DNA of 64,000 nucleotides from Roseivirga sp. UBA6052 (GTDB taxonomy: Bacteria; Bacteroidota; Bacteroidia; Cytophagales; Cyclobacteriaceae). The stretch covers positions 127,296-191,295 of the forward strand of contig DIYO01000009.1 of the NCBI GenBank assembly GCA_002427755.1. The letters run 5' to 3'. The position numbers and the translations under genes were made by a program. Of the stretch, positions 27,488 to 36,351 are shown piece by piece. How positions within the stretch are numbered: position 1 is the first letter of the stretch; every line of letters starts with the position of its first letter. The notes beneath the pieces were generated by a model. That model saw only the letters and a program-made list of their open reading frames with translations, had not been told where the DNA came from and did not search any database.

Positions 27488-27550
27488 TATTGAGTTAAAA
27501 TAGCATATATAGTTGCCAATTCTGTTGTAGTACAGCCTATACTCACCCTA

Positions 27551-27558
27551 TACCTTTG
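27551..27558 (+). promoter_or_regulatory. -7 promoter element of the small secreted protein gene
   Basis: TACCTTTG, an exact -7 match, with TTG at 27525-27527 upstream (23-base spacer). Expected leader about 25 bases. Confidence 0.6.
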
Positions 27559-27590
27559 TAATCGTAATTAGTGATAACCACTAAAGATTA

Positions 27591-28181
27591 ATGCAAATGA
27601 AAACAATGAGAAATTTGTTGACAATCATGATGGTCATGGTATCAACGTTTGTTTTTGCAAATGACAACCCAACTGTTAAAGTTGAGAGAGTTAATGCTAA
27701 ATCTATTTCAGTTAACATCTCTGGATTAGAGGCTATTAAAACTCAGGTACAGCTGAAAAGCGAAAATGGTTCTATTCTATATAAAGCATCTTCTAACACT
27801 GAAACTTTTGCTAAGAGATTAGACCTCAACGCACTACCAGCTGGTAACTACTCAATTGAAGTTGAAAACAACAATACTTTCACTTCAACACCAGTAGTAA
27901 TTGCAGATGATTCTGCTTATGTGAATGTATCTAGCCAAGTTACTATTGTTAAGCCACGCGTTTTAGTAAACGGAGAAAGACTTGATGTTATTCTTCCTAC
28001 TGAAGAAGCGGCTGCTGTTCTAGTAACAATCTACGACAGAGACATGAACAAATTAGCTATCGAGCCAATCAATGGTGAGTCTTTAAAAAGATTTGACTTA
28101 TCTAAACTTACTGCTGGTAGCTACACAGTTAAAATGGAAACTAAAGGTAAAAGCTTTGTACAATCAGTTTCTCTTAAATAA
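27591..28181 (+). CDS. small secreted beta-sandwich protein, unknown
   Basis: 196 residues with a signal peptide (MRNLLTIMMVMVSTFVFA, cut before NDNPTV). The mature part is two similar halves: each ends in a T9SS-domain-like hairpin (LDLNALPAGNYSIEVENNN and FDLSKLTAGSYTVKMETKG). These resemble the end of Por-secretion sorting domains, but the YPNP-type start is missing, so export by T9SS is unlikely and a free periplasmic role is more probable. Three ATGs near the start (27591, 27597, 27606) are possible. The strong promoter, the good terminator and the divergent AraC gene suggest a regulated, well-expressed product. Function not recognised. Confidence 0.75.
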   Translation: MQMKTMRNLLTIMMVMVSTFVFANDNPTVKVERVNAKSISVNISGLEAIKTQVQLKSENGSILYKASSNTETFAKRLDLNALPAGNYSIEVENNNTFTSTPVVIADDSAYVNVSSQVTIVKPRVLVNGERLDVILPTEEAAAVLVTIYDRDMNKLAIEPINGESLKRFDLSKLTAGSYTVKMETKGKSFVQSVSLK

Positions 28182-28201
28182 GAGGAGAAATTTTTTCAAC
28201 T

Positions 28202-28227
28202 AAAAAGGGAGCCTAAGCTCCCTTTTT
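28202..28227. terminator. bidirectional intrinsic terminator
   Basis: Perfect 11-bp stem AAAAAGGGAGC/GCTCCCTTTTT with loop CTAA between the convergent secreted-protein and dnaA genes; T-rich on both strands. Confidence 0.9.
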
Positions 28228-28231
28228 ACTT

Positions 28232-29659
28232 TTATACTAATTTCATTTTCATCTTTTTCTTCAGCTCATCAATGGATTCGGAAAACTTCCTGTCTATATC
28301 CATCATATCACTGACTGATTGTACGGCATGAATCACCGTACTGTGATCTCTCCCTCCAAAGTGATAACCAATTGATTTTAAAGAGTGATTTGTATACTCT
28401 TTGCACAGATACATAGCTACCTGACGGGCAATAACGATTTCTTTCTTTCGTGTTTTATCTTTCAGCTGGTCAACACTAATTTGGAAATACTCTCCTACAG
28501 TTTTCTGTATGTAATCAATTCCAACCTCAGACTCAATATCGTGTACAATGTTCTTGAGTGTCTGTTTGGCTAATTCAAGATTGATGTCCGTTTTATTAAG
28601 CGTAGCATGAGCAATAAGGGAAATCAAAACACCTTCTAACTCTCTTACATTGGTATCTACACTGTAAGCCAAATATTCTACTACATCATCTGGAATATAT
28701 ATGCCATCCGACTGCATTTTACGCATAATGATAGCCATCCTTGTCTCAAAGTCCGGCATTTGCAGGTCAGCAGTTAGTCCCCACTTAAACCTTGAGAGTA
28801 AACGATCTTGTAAACCCTTTAAATCTCTTGGTGCTCGGTCACTAGACATGATAATTTGCTTACCATTCTGGTGTAAGTGGTTGAAGATGTGGAAAAACAT
28901 CTCCTGAGTCTTCTCTTTTCCAGCAAAGAACTGCACATCATCAATAATCAACGTATCTACTTGTAGATAGTAATTCGTAAAACTTTGAATGCTATTGTTC
29001 TTAATGGCATCGGTAAACTGAGTGGTAAACTTCTCGGAAGACACATAAAGGACAAAGTTCTTTTCACTCTGAGCAGTTACTGTATTTCCGATGGCTTGTA
29101 CCAAGTGGGTTTTACCTAAACCCACTCCACCATATATCATTAGGGGATTGAATGAAGTAATGCCGGGCTTTTCTGCAACTGCAATACCAGCAGACCTAGC
29201 CAATCTATTACAATCTCCTTCTATATAATTGTCAAAGCTATAATTGGGGTTAAGGTTGGAGTACCGAGAACCCTCATCTAAAGAAGGCATAGCGAATGGA
29301 TTTACCATCTCAGGCTGCCTATTCGCCTTTTTATCCCATTTATTGCCGCTCTGGTTCTGATTTGGAAGCGTAACCATATAAGGTTGATTCTGTACGCTAC
29401 CGCTGTCTACAATTACAGAATACTCAAGCTTTCCCTCGGGTCCTAATTGATGCAGAATGCACTGTCTCAACACATGCACATAGTGCTCTTCTAAATATTC
29501 GTAGAAAAACTGACTTGGTACTTGAATAGTGAGTGTGGTTTCTCTTAAAGCGAGTGGTTTGATGGGTTCAAACCAGGTTTTGAAGGGTTGGTCGCCTACT
29601 TGATTCTTAATGAATTCAAGACAGTCTTCCCATACCGATATTTCACTTTTTACCATCAA
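28232..29659 (-). CDS. dnaA: chromosomal replication initiator DnaA
   Basis: 475 residues with all four DnaA domains. Domain I is at 1-90 (SVWEDCLEFI, FKTWFEPIKPL); a linker follows; domain III has Walker A GGVGLGKT, Walker B LIIDDVQF and the sensor NTNVRELEGVL; domain IV ends with the DNA-binding signature GGRDHSTVIHAV. It initiates replication by binding TTATCCACA boxes. Two perfect boxes lie 120-145 bases upstream of its start. It ends at a terminator shared with the convergent gene. Confidence 0.98.
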   Translation of the reverse strand: MMVKSEISVWEDCLEFIKNQVGDQPFKTWFEPIKPLALRETTLTIQVPSQFFYEYLEEHYVHVLRQCILHQLGPEGKLEYSVIVDSGSVQNQPYMVTLPNQNQSGNKWDKKANRQPEMVNPFAMPSLDEGSRYSNLNPNYSFDNYIEGDCNRLARSAGIAVAEKPGITSFNPLMIYGGVGLGKTHLVQAIGNTVTAQSEKNFVLYVSSEKFTTQFTDAIKNNSIQSFTNYYLQVDTLIIDDVQFFAGKEKTQEMFFHIFNHLHQNGKQIIMSSDRAPRDLKGLQDRLLSRFKWGLTADLQMPDFETRMAIIMRKMQSDGIYIPDDVVEYLAYSVDTNVRELEGVLISLIAHATLNKTDINLELAKQTLKNIVHDIESEVGIDYIQKTVGEYFQISVDQLKDKTRKKEIVIARQVAMYLCKEYTNHSLKSIGYHFGGRDHSTVIHAVQSVSDMMDIDRKFSESIDELKKKMKMKLV

Positions 29660-29779
29660 CAGTTCACAATCTTAGGCGTCTCTAATTTTTTTGAGGGATT
29701 CAAAAATGGAAAAAATAACCTGAAGTTGAAAGCTAAGAATGGTATGCAAACCGTTTTATTTTCCCCAAATCAGACACCC

Positions 29780-29804
29780 TTATCCACACAGTAAATGTGG
29801 ATAA
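29780..29804. promoter_or_regulatory. pair of perfect DnaA boxes in inverted orientation
   Basis: TTATCCACA at 29780-29788 and TGTGGATAA at 29796-29804, spaced by 7 bases, form a dyad in the dnaA-mutase intergenic region (29660-29915). A plus-strand -7 box TAACTTTG (29802-29809) overlaps the right-hand box. Possible roles: dnaA autoregulation, control of the mutase gene, or part of oriC. Only two boxes are seen, which is few for an origin. Confidence 0.75.
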
Positions 29805-29915
29805 CTTTGCGGAAATTCCATTACAGCCACAGAAACAAAGATTTACACCAGACTGATAATAATCATCTCTCTGAAATCGGAATTCTTATAAATTCGCCAT
29901 CGAAACCAATACACT

Positions 29916-32900
29916 ATGGACAAGACATTATTTGCGGAGTTTGAAAAACAATCGGCAGCTGCTTGGAAAGAGAAAATAGTTACTGATCTAAGAGGAAAAT
30001 CCTTTGACCTTTTAGAATGGGAGGGCGAAGATTTTAAAGGTGGTCCATTCTACACACAGGAAGACTTACCGGAAACACTTACGGATTATAAAAACAACCA
30101 TAAATCTCCTGAAAAATTCGGGATAAGAAACTGGACGAACTATCAATTAATAGATTCATCCGACAAGAAGGCAAATAGCATTGCCCTGAATGCACTTAAT
30201 AATGGAGCTAGCGGGTTATTATTCAACATAGAAAACATCCCTGATTTCAATGTTCTGCTAGAAGGTATTCAAATCCAATACTGTAAGGTATCTTTTAATC
30301 TGCATCAAGTTAACGCTGAAGAATTCATCAGCAACTACACGCAGTATGCACTTAGCAAAGGGCTAAATCCTAGAGAAGTTAATGGTTTCGTTAAAGCTGA
30401 GGAAAAGATATTTCAGCCAACCTTTCCTAATCTCAGATGTCTTACGATATCAGCAAATCAGCCAAACTGGAGACAAAATCTTGATAGCATTCTGGACAAG
30501 GTTGATCCTGCTCTTGTATTCCAACAACTTGCTATTACAAGAACCTTAACGAAAGATCATTTCTATGAAATTGCCTTTCATCGAGCATTAAGAGGCGCCA
30601 TTGTAAAAATTGCTGCCAACTTCAATGTAAGCTTAGAGAACAACGATGTTGAAATAGTGAGCTTCACACCAGATTGGACTGGAGAAAGAAAAGACATTCA
30701 TAATGCCATACTAGAAGCAACAACAATGTCTATGGCTGCCATTGCAGGTGGCACTGATGGAACAGTCGTTGCACCTTTTAATGAAATCTTCAAAAACGAT
30801 CCTTCAGCGGCTCAGAGAATCGCAAGAAACATTCCTACTATGCTCAAAGAAGAATCGTACTTCGACAAGCAAGTAGATCCCGCTGCGGGTTCATATTATA
30901 TAGAAACACTGACGAAAGACATCGAGTCAAAACTTCTAAATGGAGAAGCGTTCAAGTCAGTTAATCAGGCCGCTAAAATCGATTCTCCAAATTGGTCAAC
31001 AGCAGAAGGAATTGAAGTACCTGCATCACTAAATGGAGAAGCCAAAAATTTAGAGCACTTAGGTTTTGTAGCTGGGCTTCCACCTTACTTGCGAGGCCCT
31101 TATAGTAGCATGTATACCATGCGCCCTTGGACTATTCGTCAGTATGCGGGATTCTCAACTGCGGAAGAATCAAATGCCTTCTACAGAAGAAATCTAGCAG
31201 CTGGACAAAAAGGACTATCTGTGGCCTTTGATCTGGCCACACACAGAGGCTACGACTCTGATCACCCACGGGTAGTGGGTGATGTCGGCAAAGCCGGTGT
31301 GGCCATAGACTCGATTCTAGATATGGAGGTTTTATTCAAAGACATTCCGCTAGATAAGATGTCTGTTTCCATGACCATGAATGGAGCTGTAATTCCGGTT
31401 ATGGCCTTCTACATTGTGGCGGCAGAAGAGCAAGGCGTTGCTAAAGATCAGCTGAGTGGTACCATTCAAAATGATATCCTCAAGGAGTTTATGGTGAGAA
31501 ACACCTACATCTACCCTCCTGCACCATCCATGAGAATTATTGGAGACATATTTGAATACACGGCTCAAAACATGCCTAAATTCAATTCTATCAGTATTTC
31601 CGGATACCATATGCAAGAAGCCGGAGCTACTGCAGATATCGAATTGGCATACACGCTTGCTGACGGATTAGAATACTTAAGAACAGGAATTGAAGCAGGG
31701 CTAGATATTGATGCATTTGCCCCGAGACTATCATTCTTCTGGGCCGTGGGTATGAACCACTTTATGGAGATTGCCAAAATGAGAGCCGGAAGGTTACTAT
31801 GGGCTAAAATCGTAAAACAATTCAACCCAAATAATCCTAAGTCAATGGCTTTGAGAACACATTGTCAGACTTCAGGTTGGAGTTTAACCGAACAAGATCC
31901 TTTCAATAATGTAACCAGAACTTGTGTGGAAGCCATGGGGGCTGCTTTAGGCCATACCCAATCTTTGCATACAAATGCTTTGGATGAGGCCATTGCTTTA
32001 CCAACAGATTTCTCTGCTAAAATTGCCAGAAATACACAAATCTATCTTCAAGAAGAAACGGGTATCACGAAGGTAATTGATCCATGGGGAGGCTCGCATT
32101 ATGTAGAATACCTTACCGACCAATTGGTGAAAAAGGCCTGGGCATTGATTGAAGAAGTTGAAGAAATGGGCGGTATGGCCAAAGCCATAGAAGCCGGCTT
32201 GCCGAAGATGAAAATTGAAGAGGCTGCAGCCAGAAAACAAGCCAGAATTGACTCAGGTAAAGACACCATTGTTGGAGTTAACAAATATCAGGTAGAAGAA
32301 ACCACTGATATTGAATTGTTAGAAGTTGATAATACTGCAGTAAGAAGTGCTCAGCTGGAAAGACTAGCCAAGCTCAAATCAGAAAGAGACAATGATAAAA
32401 CTCAAGCCTCTTTAGATGCGCTCAAACGTTGTGCAGAGACTGGCGAAGGAAATCTATTGGAATTAGCGGTTCAAGCTGCTAGAGACAGAGCTTCTTTAGG
32501 TGAAATCTCCGATGCAATGGAAACCACTTTCGGTCGCCATAAAGCCGTAACCCAAACAATTTCTGGTGTATATTCAAGTGAGGTGAAAGAAAACGAAGAC
32601 TTTATTAAAGCCAGAAAATTGGCAGATGACTTTGCCGAATTGGACGGCCGTAGACCACGAATTATGATCGCAAAAATGGGTCAGGATGGTCATGATAGAG
32701 GCGCTAAAGTAATTGCTACTAGCTTTGCCGATTTAGGCTTCGATGTAGACATAGGACCATTATTCCAGACGCCAGAGGAAACGGCAATGCAGGCTGCGGA
32801 GAATGATGTACACATGATTGGTGCATCAAGTTTAGCTGCCGGGCACAAGACCTTAATTCCCCAATTAATTGATGAGTTAAAGAAAATAGGAAGAGAAGAT

Positions 32901-33047
32901 ATTATGGTAATTGCAGGAGGCGTAATTCCACCTTCGGACTATGACTTCTTGAAAGAAGCCGGTGTTTCATTCGTGTTCGGACCGGGAACAGTGATTGCCA
33001 GAGCGGCTCAAAACATATTAGAAGAATTAATAGCGGACTTTGGTTAG
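29916..33047 (+). CDS. methylmalonyl-CoA mutase, fused small and large subunits
   Basis: AdoCbl-dependent isomerisation of (R)-methylmalonyl-CoA to succinyl-CoA. The 1043-residue chain joins a shortened MutA-like part (about 1-345; start LFAEFEKQSAAAWKEKI, later FDKQVDPAAGSYYIE) to a full MutB (about 350-1043). MutB marks: LGFVAGLPPYLRGP, RPWTIRQYAGFST, FDLATHRGYDSDHPRV, MTMNGAVIPV, RTHCQTSGWSL, and the B12 domain with DGHDRG, where His926 would ligate cobalt, then GGVIPP. No GTPase (P-loop) domain is present, so it is not IcmF. The MutA part has no B12 domain. An exact -7 box is at 29802 and a weaker one (TAAATTCG) at 29889-29896. It ends in its own terminator. Confidence 0.93.
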   Translation: MDKTLFAEFEKQSAAAWKEKIVTDLRGKSFDLLEWEGEDFKGGPFYTQEDLPETLTDYKNNHKSPEKFGIRNWTNYQLIDSSDKKANSIALNALNNGASGLLFNIENIPDFNVLLEGIQIQYCKVSFNLHQVNAEEFISNYTQYALSKGLNPREVNGFVKAEEKIFQPTFPNLRCLTISANQPNWRQNLDSILDKVDPALVFQQLAITRTLTKDHFYEIAFHRALRGAIVKIAANFNVSLENNDVEIVSFTPDWTGERKDIHNAILEATTMSMAAIAGGTDGTVVAPFNEIFKNDPSAAQRIARNIPTMLKEESYFDKQVDPAAGSYYIETLTKDIESKLLNGEAFKSVNQAAKIDSPNWSTAEGIEVPASLNGEAKNLEHLGFVAGLPPYLRGPYSSMYTMRPWTIRQYAGFSTAEESNAFYRRNLAAGQKGLSVAFDLATHRGYDSDHPRVVGDVGKAGVAIDSILDMEVLFKDIPLDKMSVSMTMNGAVIPVMAFYIVAAEEQGVAKDQLSGTIQNDILKEFMVRNTYIYPPAPSMRIIGDIFEYTAQNMPKFNSISISGYHMQEAGATADIELAYTLADGLEYLRTGIEAGLDIDAFAPRLSFFWAVGMNHFMEIAKMRAGRLLWAKIVKQFNPNNPKSMALRTHCQTSGWSLTEQDPFNNVTRTCVEAMGAALGHTQSLHTNALDEAIALPTDFSAKIARNTQIYLQEETGITKVIDPWGGSHYVEYLTDQLVKKAWALIEEVEEMGGMAKAIEAGLPKMKIEEAAARKQARIDSGKDTIVGVNKYQVEETTDIELLEVDNTAVRSAQLERLAKLKSERDNDKTQASLDALKRCAETGEGNLLELAVQAARDRASLGEISDAMETTFGRHKAVTQTISGVYSSEVKENEDFIKARKLADDFAELDGRRPRIMIAKMGQDGHDRGAKVIATSFADLGFDVDIGPLFQTPEETAMQAAENDVHMIGASSLAAGHKTLIPQLIDELKKIGREDIMVIAGGVIPPSDYDFLKEAGVSFVFGPGTVIARAAQNILEELIADFG

Positions 33048-33058
33048 TCCGCTTTTTT
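33033..33058 (+). terminator. intrinsic terminator overlapping the mutase stop codon
   Basis: Stem GCGGACT/AGTCCGC with loop TTGGTT, followed by TTTTTT. The TAG of the mutase is inside the hairpin, and the end of the convergent small gene also lies in it. Confidence 0.88.
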
Positions 33059-33262
33059 GTTTCCCACCGCGATCATAAAAAAGATATAGGCAAGCAAAAG
33101 GAAAAACAGGAAAATGGAGGTTATTAAAATCAATTGTCTGGGAGACCAATTATTCTCTCTTAGGAAAATTAAGAATGACTTTATAGCTCCATAAAGAAAC
33201 CCAGCGGCAAATACCAATGGCCAAATCACATTGATGGTTAAGTACGGTTTGAGTTTTTCCAT
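33044..33262 (-). CDS. small two-helix membrane protein, unknown
   Basis: 72 residues with two transmembrane segments (VIWPLVFAAGFLYGAIKSFL and LILITSIFLFFLLLAYIFFM) and a charged end. Family not recognised. Its stop overlaps the mutase stop on the other strand. It is divergent from the Nudix gene (24 bases between starts), so the two share an upstream region. Codon use looks normal and the hydrophobic pattern is convincing. Confidence 0.6.
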   Translation of the reverse strand: MEKLKPYLTINVIWPLVFAAGFLYGAIKSFLIFLRENNWSPRQLILITSIFLFFLLLAYIFFMIAVGNKKAD

Positions 33263-33286
33263 GCTGTTTATTTATCTTACTAAGAT

Positions 33287-33685
33287 ATGAGATTAATCGA
33301 CAAGCTCGCCTGGATAGAAATTCAAGACGGACGAATTCTGACCGCTAGAAGTGCGAATAAAGACAAATTCTATATTCCGGGTGGAAAGCGAGAAAACGGA
33401 GAAAGTGATGAACAAGCACTTATCCGTGAGATTCGCGAAGAACTGTCTGTCGAAATTGATCTTAACTCCATTCATTACTTCGGCACCTTTGAAGCTCAAG
33501 CTCATGGACATGATCCTAACGTGATGGTTAAAATGACATGTTACTTTGCTAATTACATTGGTGAGATTAAAGCAGCTTCCGAGATAGCTGAAATCGCGTG
33601 GCTTAAGTATGACGAATGGCCACAAACCTCTTATGTAGACAAGCTGATCTTTGATGATCTGAACAACAAAGGGCTCTTACCATAA
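33287..33685 (+). CDS. Nudix hydrolase
   Basis: 132-residue Nudix protein that should hydrolyse a nucleoside diphosphate linked to another group, using Mg2+. The Nudix box is intact at about 32-54: GGKRENGESDEQALIREI followed by REEL. It resembles small stand-alone Nudix enzymes; the substrate is not evident. A -7-like TATCTTAC at 33273-33280 suggests a very short leader. Confidence 0.92.
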   Translation: MRLIDKLAWIEIQDGRILTARSANKDKFYIPGGKRENGESDEQALIREIREELSVEIDLNSIHYFGTFEAQAHGHDPNVMVKMTCYFANYIGEIKAASEIAEIAWLKYDEWPQTSYVDKLIFDDLNNKGLLP

Positions 33686-33762
33686 TAAATATCCAAAAGC
33701 ATTTCAGAGATTGATCGAAAACAGATTTATTTGCTATGTCAACAGTTGACTGCTGATAGACA

Positions 33763-34884
33763 ATGGAGATAATTAAGGTTTCAAATTCTGGTCAAGGAAA
33801 AGCATTTCTTGATGTAGCTCGTGAAGTATACAAAAACGATGACGTTTGGGTATGCCCTCTTGATCAAGAAATCAATTCCATTTTTGATCCTAAAAAGAAC
33901 AGTTTCTACAGCCATGGTTCTGCTGCTCGATGGATCGTCAAAGATGGTGATCAACTCATCGGAAGAATTGCAGCTTTTATCAACGATCTCAAGGCTGACT
34001 ATGAAGACCAAAAGATTGGTGGCATTGGATTTTTCGAATCAATTGAAGATTACAATGTAGCCACCCTCCTTTTCGACACGGCCAAAGAATGGCTTACTGG
34101 ACAAGGTGTCAATATGATTCACGGACCGATCAATTTCGGTGAAAACGACTCTTTCTGGGGCTTATTGGTTGAAGGATTTACACACCCATCCAATGGTATG
34201 GTCTATAACCATCCTTACTATCAAAAGTATTTCGAAGATTATGGCTTTGTAGTAAAGATGGAGCAACTCACGAATCAATTAGATATTCGAGATGGGCTTA
34301 ATCCGAGATTTCAAAAGATTGCCAAATACGCCATCTCTAAGAGAAAGAATCTCACGCTCAAGCCTTTCGACATGAAGCAATTCGATCAATTCGCAGAAGA
34401 CTTCATGGAGATCTACAATGCGGCTTGGCAAGACCACGAGAACTTTACTCCGATTAAGAAGGAATACATTGCTGAGTCGTTTAAGAAGATAAAGCCATTC
34501 CATGATCCTCGTTTTATCTGGTTTGCTTATATAGATGATAATCCGGCTGCTTTTGTAATGGTGCTGCCAGATGTAAACCAGATCTTAAAACGTTTTAATG
34601 GCAAGCTGAATTTCTGGAATAAACTGCGCTTTGTTTGGTTAGTCAAGCAAAAAGTAATGACAAGGCTACGAGTGGTTGTCATGGGCACGCATCCCAAATA
34701 CCAGAATCTTGGTTTAGAATCAGTGGTTACCTTCAAGTGTTTTGAAGGTACAGAAGGTAGTCAATATGTTGAAGGCGAACTTTCCTGGGTAGGTGACTTT
34801 AACGATAAGATGATCGCGATTCACAAAGGATTGGGAGCCGTTCCCTCAAAGAAACACATCACTTACAAGCTCGATCTTAGGTAG
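33763..34884 (+). CDS. GNAT-like N-acetyltransferase-fold protein
   Basis: 373 residues, larger than a simple GNAT enzyme. The N-terminal part (about 1-150) starts EIIKVSNSGQGKAFLDVAR and includes QLIGRIAAFIN and GGIGFFES, typical of the GNAT beta4-beta5 area. The C-terminal half (about 200-373) contains NAAWQDHENFTPI, PAAFVMVLPDVN and RVVVMGTHPKYQNLGLES, a second acetyl-CoA-fold-like core. This two-lobed type is widespread in Bacteroidota and functionally uncharacterised. It stands alone between the Nudix gene and a palindrome cluster. Confidence 0.7.
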   Translation: MEIIKVSNSGQGKAFLDVAREVYKNDDVWVCPLDQEINSIFDPKKNSFYSHGSAARWIVKDGDQLIGRIAAFINDLKADYEDQKIGGIGFFESIEDYNVATLLFDTAKEWLTGQGVNMIHGPINFGENDSFWGLLVEGFTHPSNGMVYNHPYYQKYFEDYGFVVKMEQLTNQLDIRDGLNPRFQKIAKYAISKRKNLTLKPFDMKQFDQFAEDFMEIYNAAWQDHENFTPIKKEYIAESFKKIKPFHDPRFIWFAYIDDNPAAFVMVLPDVNQILKRFNGKLNFWNKLRFVWLVKQKVMTRLRVVVMGTHPKYQNLGLESVVTFKCFEGTEGSQYVEGELSWVGDFNDKMIAIHKGLGAVPSKKHITYKLDLR

Positions 34885-34916
34885 TGTTACAACAGGCTTT
34901 CTGTCTGACTATTAAT

Positions 34917-34985
34917 TTTAGTCAATTTTAGCCCCCTTACCCTAAAGGGTGACTAAACGACATTTCTTATCCCTTTAGGGAATAA
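34917..34985. repeat. nested palindromes between convergent genes
   Basis: TTTAGTCA (34917-34924) pairs with TGACTAAA (34950-34957) around an inner ACCCTAAAGGGT (34939-34950); a second hairpin TTATCCCT/AGGGAATAA follows at 34967-34985. Both share the CCCTAAAGGG core. They may be a bidirectional terminator or copies of an intergenic palindromic repeat. Confidence 0.45.
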
Positions 34986-35025
34986 AAGGGTAATGCTCAC
35001 GGAAAGTCCATCCATTTAGAGTCTT

Positions 35026-36351
35026 TCAGTTTAAGTCTTTTTTCAGGAACAAAGGATTTAAGCTCTTTCCAAACGCCTCAAAAAGAGCAAGAATTACTAG
35101 TACCCCGTACTCAATCACCACAATCTCAATCCTATCTACATAAGCACCTCCCATGTAATTAAAGTAGGTCAGAAAGATGAGGTAAGACCAAAGAAAAGGA
35201 AAGCGGTTTCCAGAAAAGACACTCACTGCCAACAATGGAATCACATACCATGGATGGACCGTAGTAGCAAACAGCAGGTACAAAGTCCACACCCAAACCA
35301 TCATGCTTGGCCATGCTCTCTTCTTCCCCACAAACGAATAAAGCAGAATAGAGCCCAGCGTAGTATACATCATCCATTTACCTGATTTGGCGATAATATT
35401 GTAACCCTCCGTTTCAAAGCCATACCATCTGGCCAAGTAGTAAATACTACCGTTAAACTCGAAGCGCTGAAAATACAATTCCATGCTATCTCTAATCGCC
35501 CAGATATGTGCGGTGTTTAAGAGTGGCAGAAAAGTTATCACAACAGTCACGCCCACTAAGAGACCATAGATCATCGTCTTTTTGAAACCTACTTTTCTAA
35601 ATAGGAGTGGTAGAAATATTAGTGGTAAAAACTTAGTAGCTACAGATAAACCAAAATAAATGGCAGAGGCATTGAACTTACCATTTTCATAATTCCATAA
35701 GGCACGCAAAATGAAATAGATCATTACGCCTTCAAAGTGCAGATTACCTGTAAGCTCTAATATCACGAGCGGATTTAATGCATAGAAAAGGCCGTATACT
35801 TGAGGCAACTTGTAATGCCTTAAGAGCTTTCTAATCATCGATAAATTACCCAATTCAAAAGCTAAGAGGATAACCCTGAGTATAATGATAGACCAAGTAA
35901 TTGAGCCTGGTGAAATTAGCACTGATAGAAAAAAGAATACCTGATTGAAAGGCGGATAAACCGAGAAATACTCTTTTGAATTAATCAATTGGTACAGCGA
36001 TTCATCAATACCTGAAAGGCCTTTATCTAAGAAATAGTCAGGCAAATGTTTATATGGATCTTCAAGATTAAAGAGCAATCTGCCATCCCATATAAACCGG
36101 TAGATATCATCGGAAAGCTTAGGCACACTAGCTATAATCAGAAGCCTCAAAAGAATCCCCCAATAGTATCCCAAATCAGCATCAGCCTCATCGGTATGCT
36201 TAATGATTATCCAAACAGCAGCAAAGAGCAAGGTAAAGCCGCCAAAAAGAAACCAAGTATCTTCTCTTGATACAAAGTACCCGAGATAAATCATTAATCC
36301 GGCACTTAAAACATAGGCTAGATTAACAATAGGAGAAGTTTTATTAAGCAT
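35026..36351 (-). CDS. GT-C type polyprenyl-phosphate-sugar glycosyltransferase
   Basis: 441 residues with about 11 transmembrane segments. The first large loop carries SDDIYRFIWDGR, the acidic motif of GT-C (DUF2029/MptB-like) enzymes that take a sugar from a polyprenyl-phosphate donor. YSVYPPFNQ and HPWYVIPLLA are further landmarks. It is the last gene of a three-gene operon: its start overlaps the end of the preceding glycosyltransferase by 8 bases. The upstream DPM1-like enzyme could supply its donor. Sugar and acceptor are unknown. Confidence 0.8.
   Translation of the reverse strand: MLNKTSPIVNLAYVLSAGLMIYLGYFVSREDTWFLFGGFTLLFAAVWIIIKHTDEADADLGYYWGILLRLLIIASVPKLSDDIYRFIWDGRLLFNLEDPYKHLPDYFLDKGLSGIDESLYQLINSKEYFSVYPPFNQVFFFLSVLISPGSITWSIIILRVILLAFELGNLSMIRKLLRHYKLPQVYGLFYALNPLVILELTGNLHFEGVMIYFILRALWNYENGKFNASAIYFGLSVATKFLPLIFLPLLFRKVGFKKTMIYGLLVGVTVVITFLPLLNTAHIWAIRDSMELYFQRFEFNGSIYYLARWYGFETEGYNIIAKSGKWMMYTTLGSILLYSFVGKKRAWPSMMVWVWTLYLLFATTVHPWYVIPLLAVSVFSGNRFPFLWSYLIFLTYFNYMGGAYVDRIEIVVIEYGVLVILALFEAFGKSLNPLFLKKDLN

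Noticed and set aside
27591..28181. T9SS cargo
   Set aside because: The terminal hairpins look like a sorting domain, but the YPNP-type start is missing and the repeat occurs twice within a short protein.
29660..29915. Confident oriC call
   Set aside because: Only two DnaA boxes and no clear AT-rich 13-mer series; oriC is often away from dnaA in Bacteroidota.
29916..33047. IcmF-type isobutyryl-CoA mutase
   Set aside because: No P-loop GTPase domain in the chain, and domain order is MutA-MutB-B12 with the RTHCQTSGW motif of methylmalonyl-CoA mutase.
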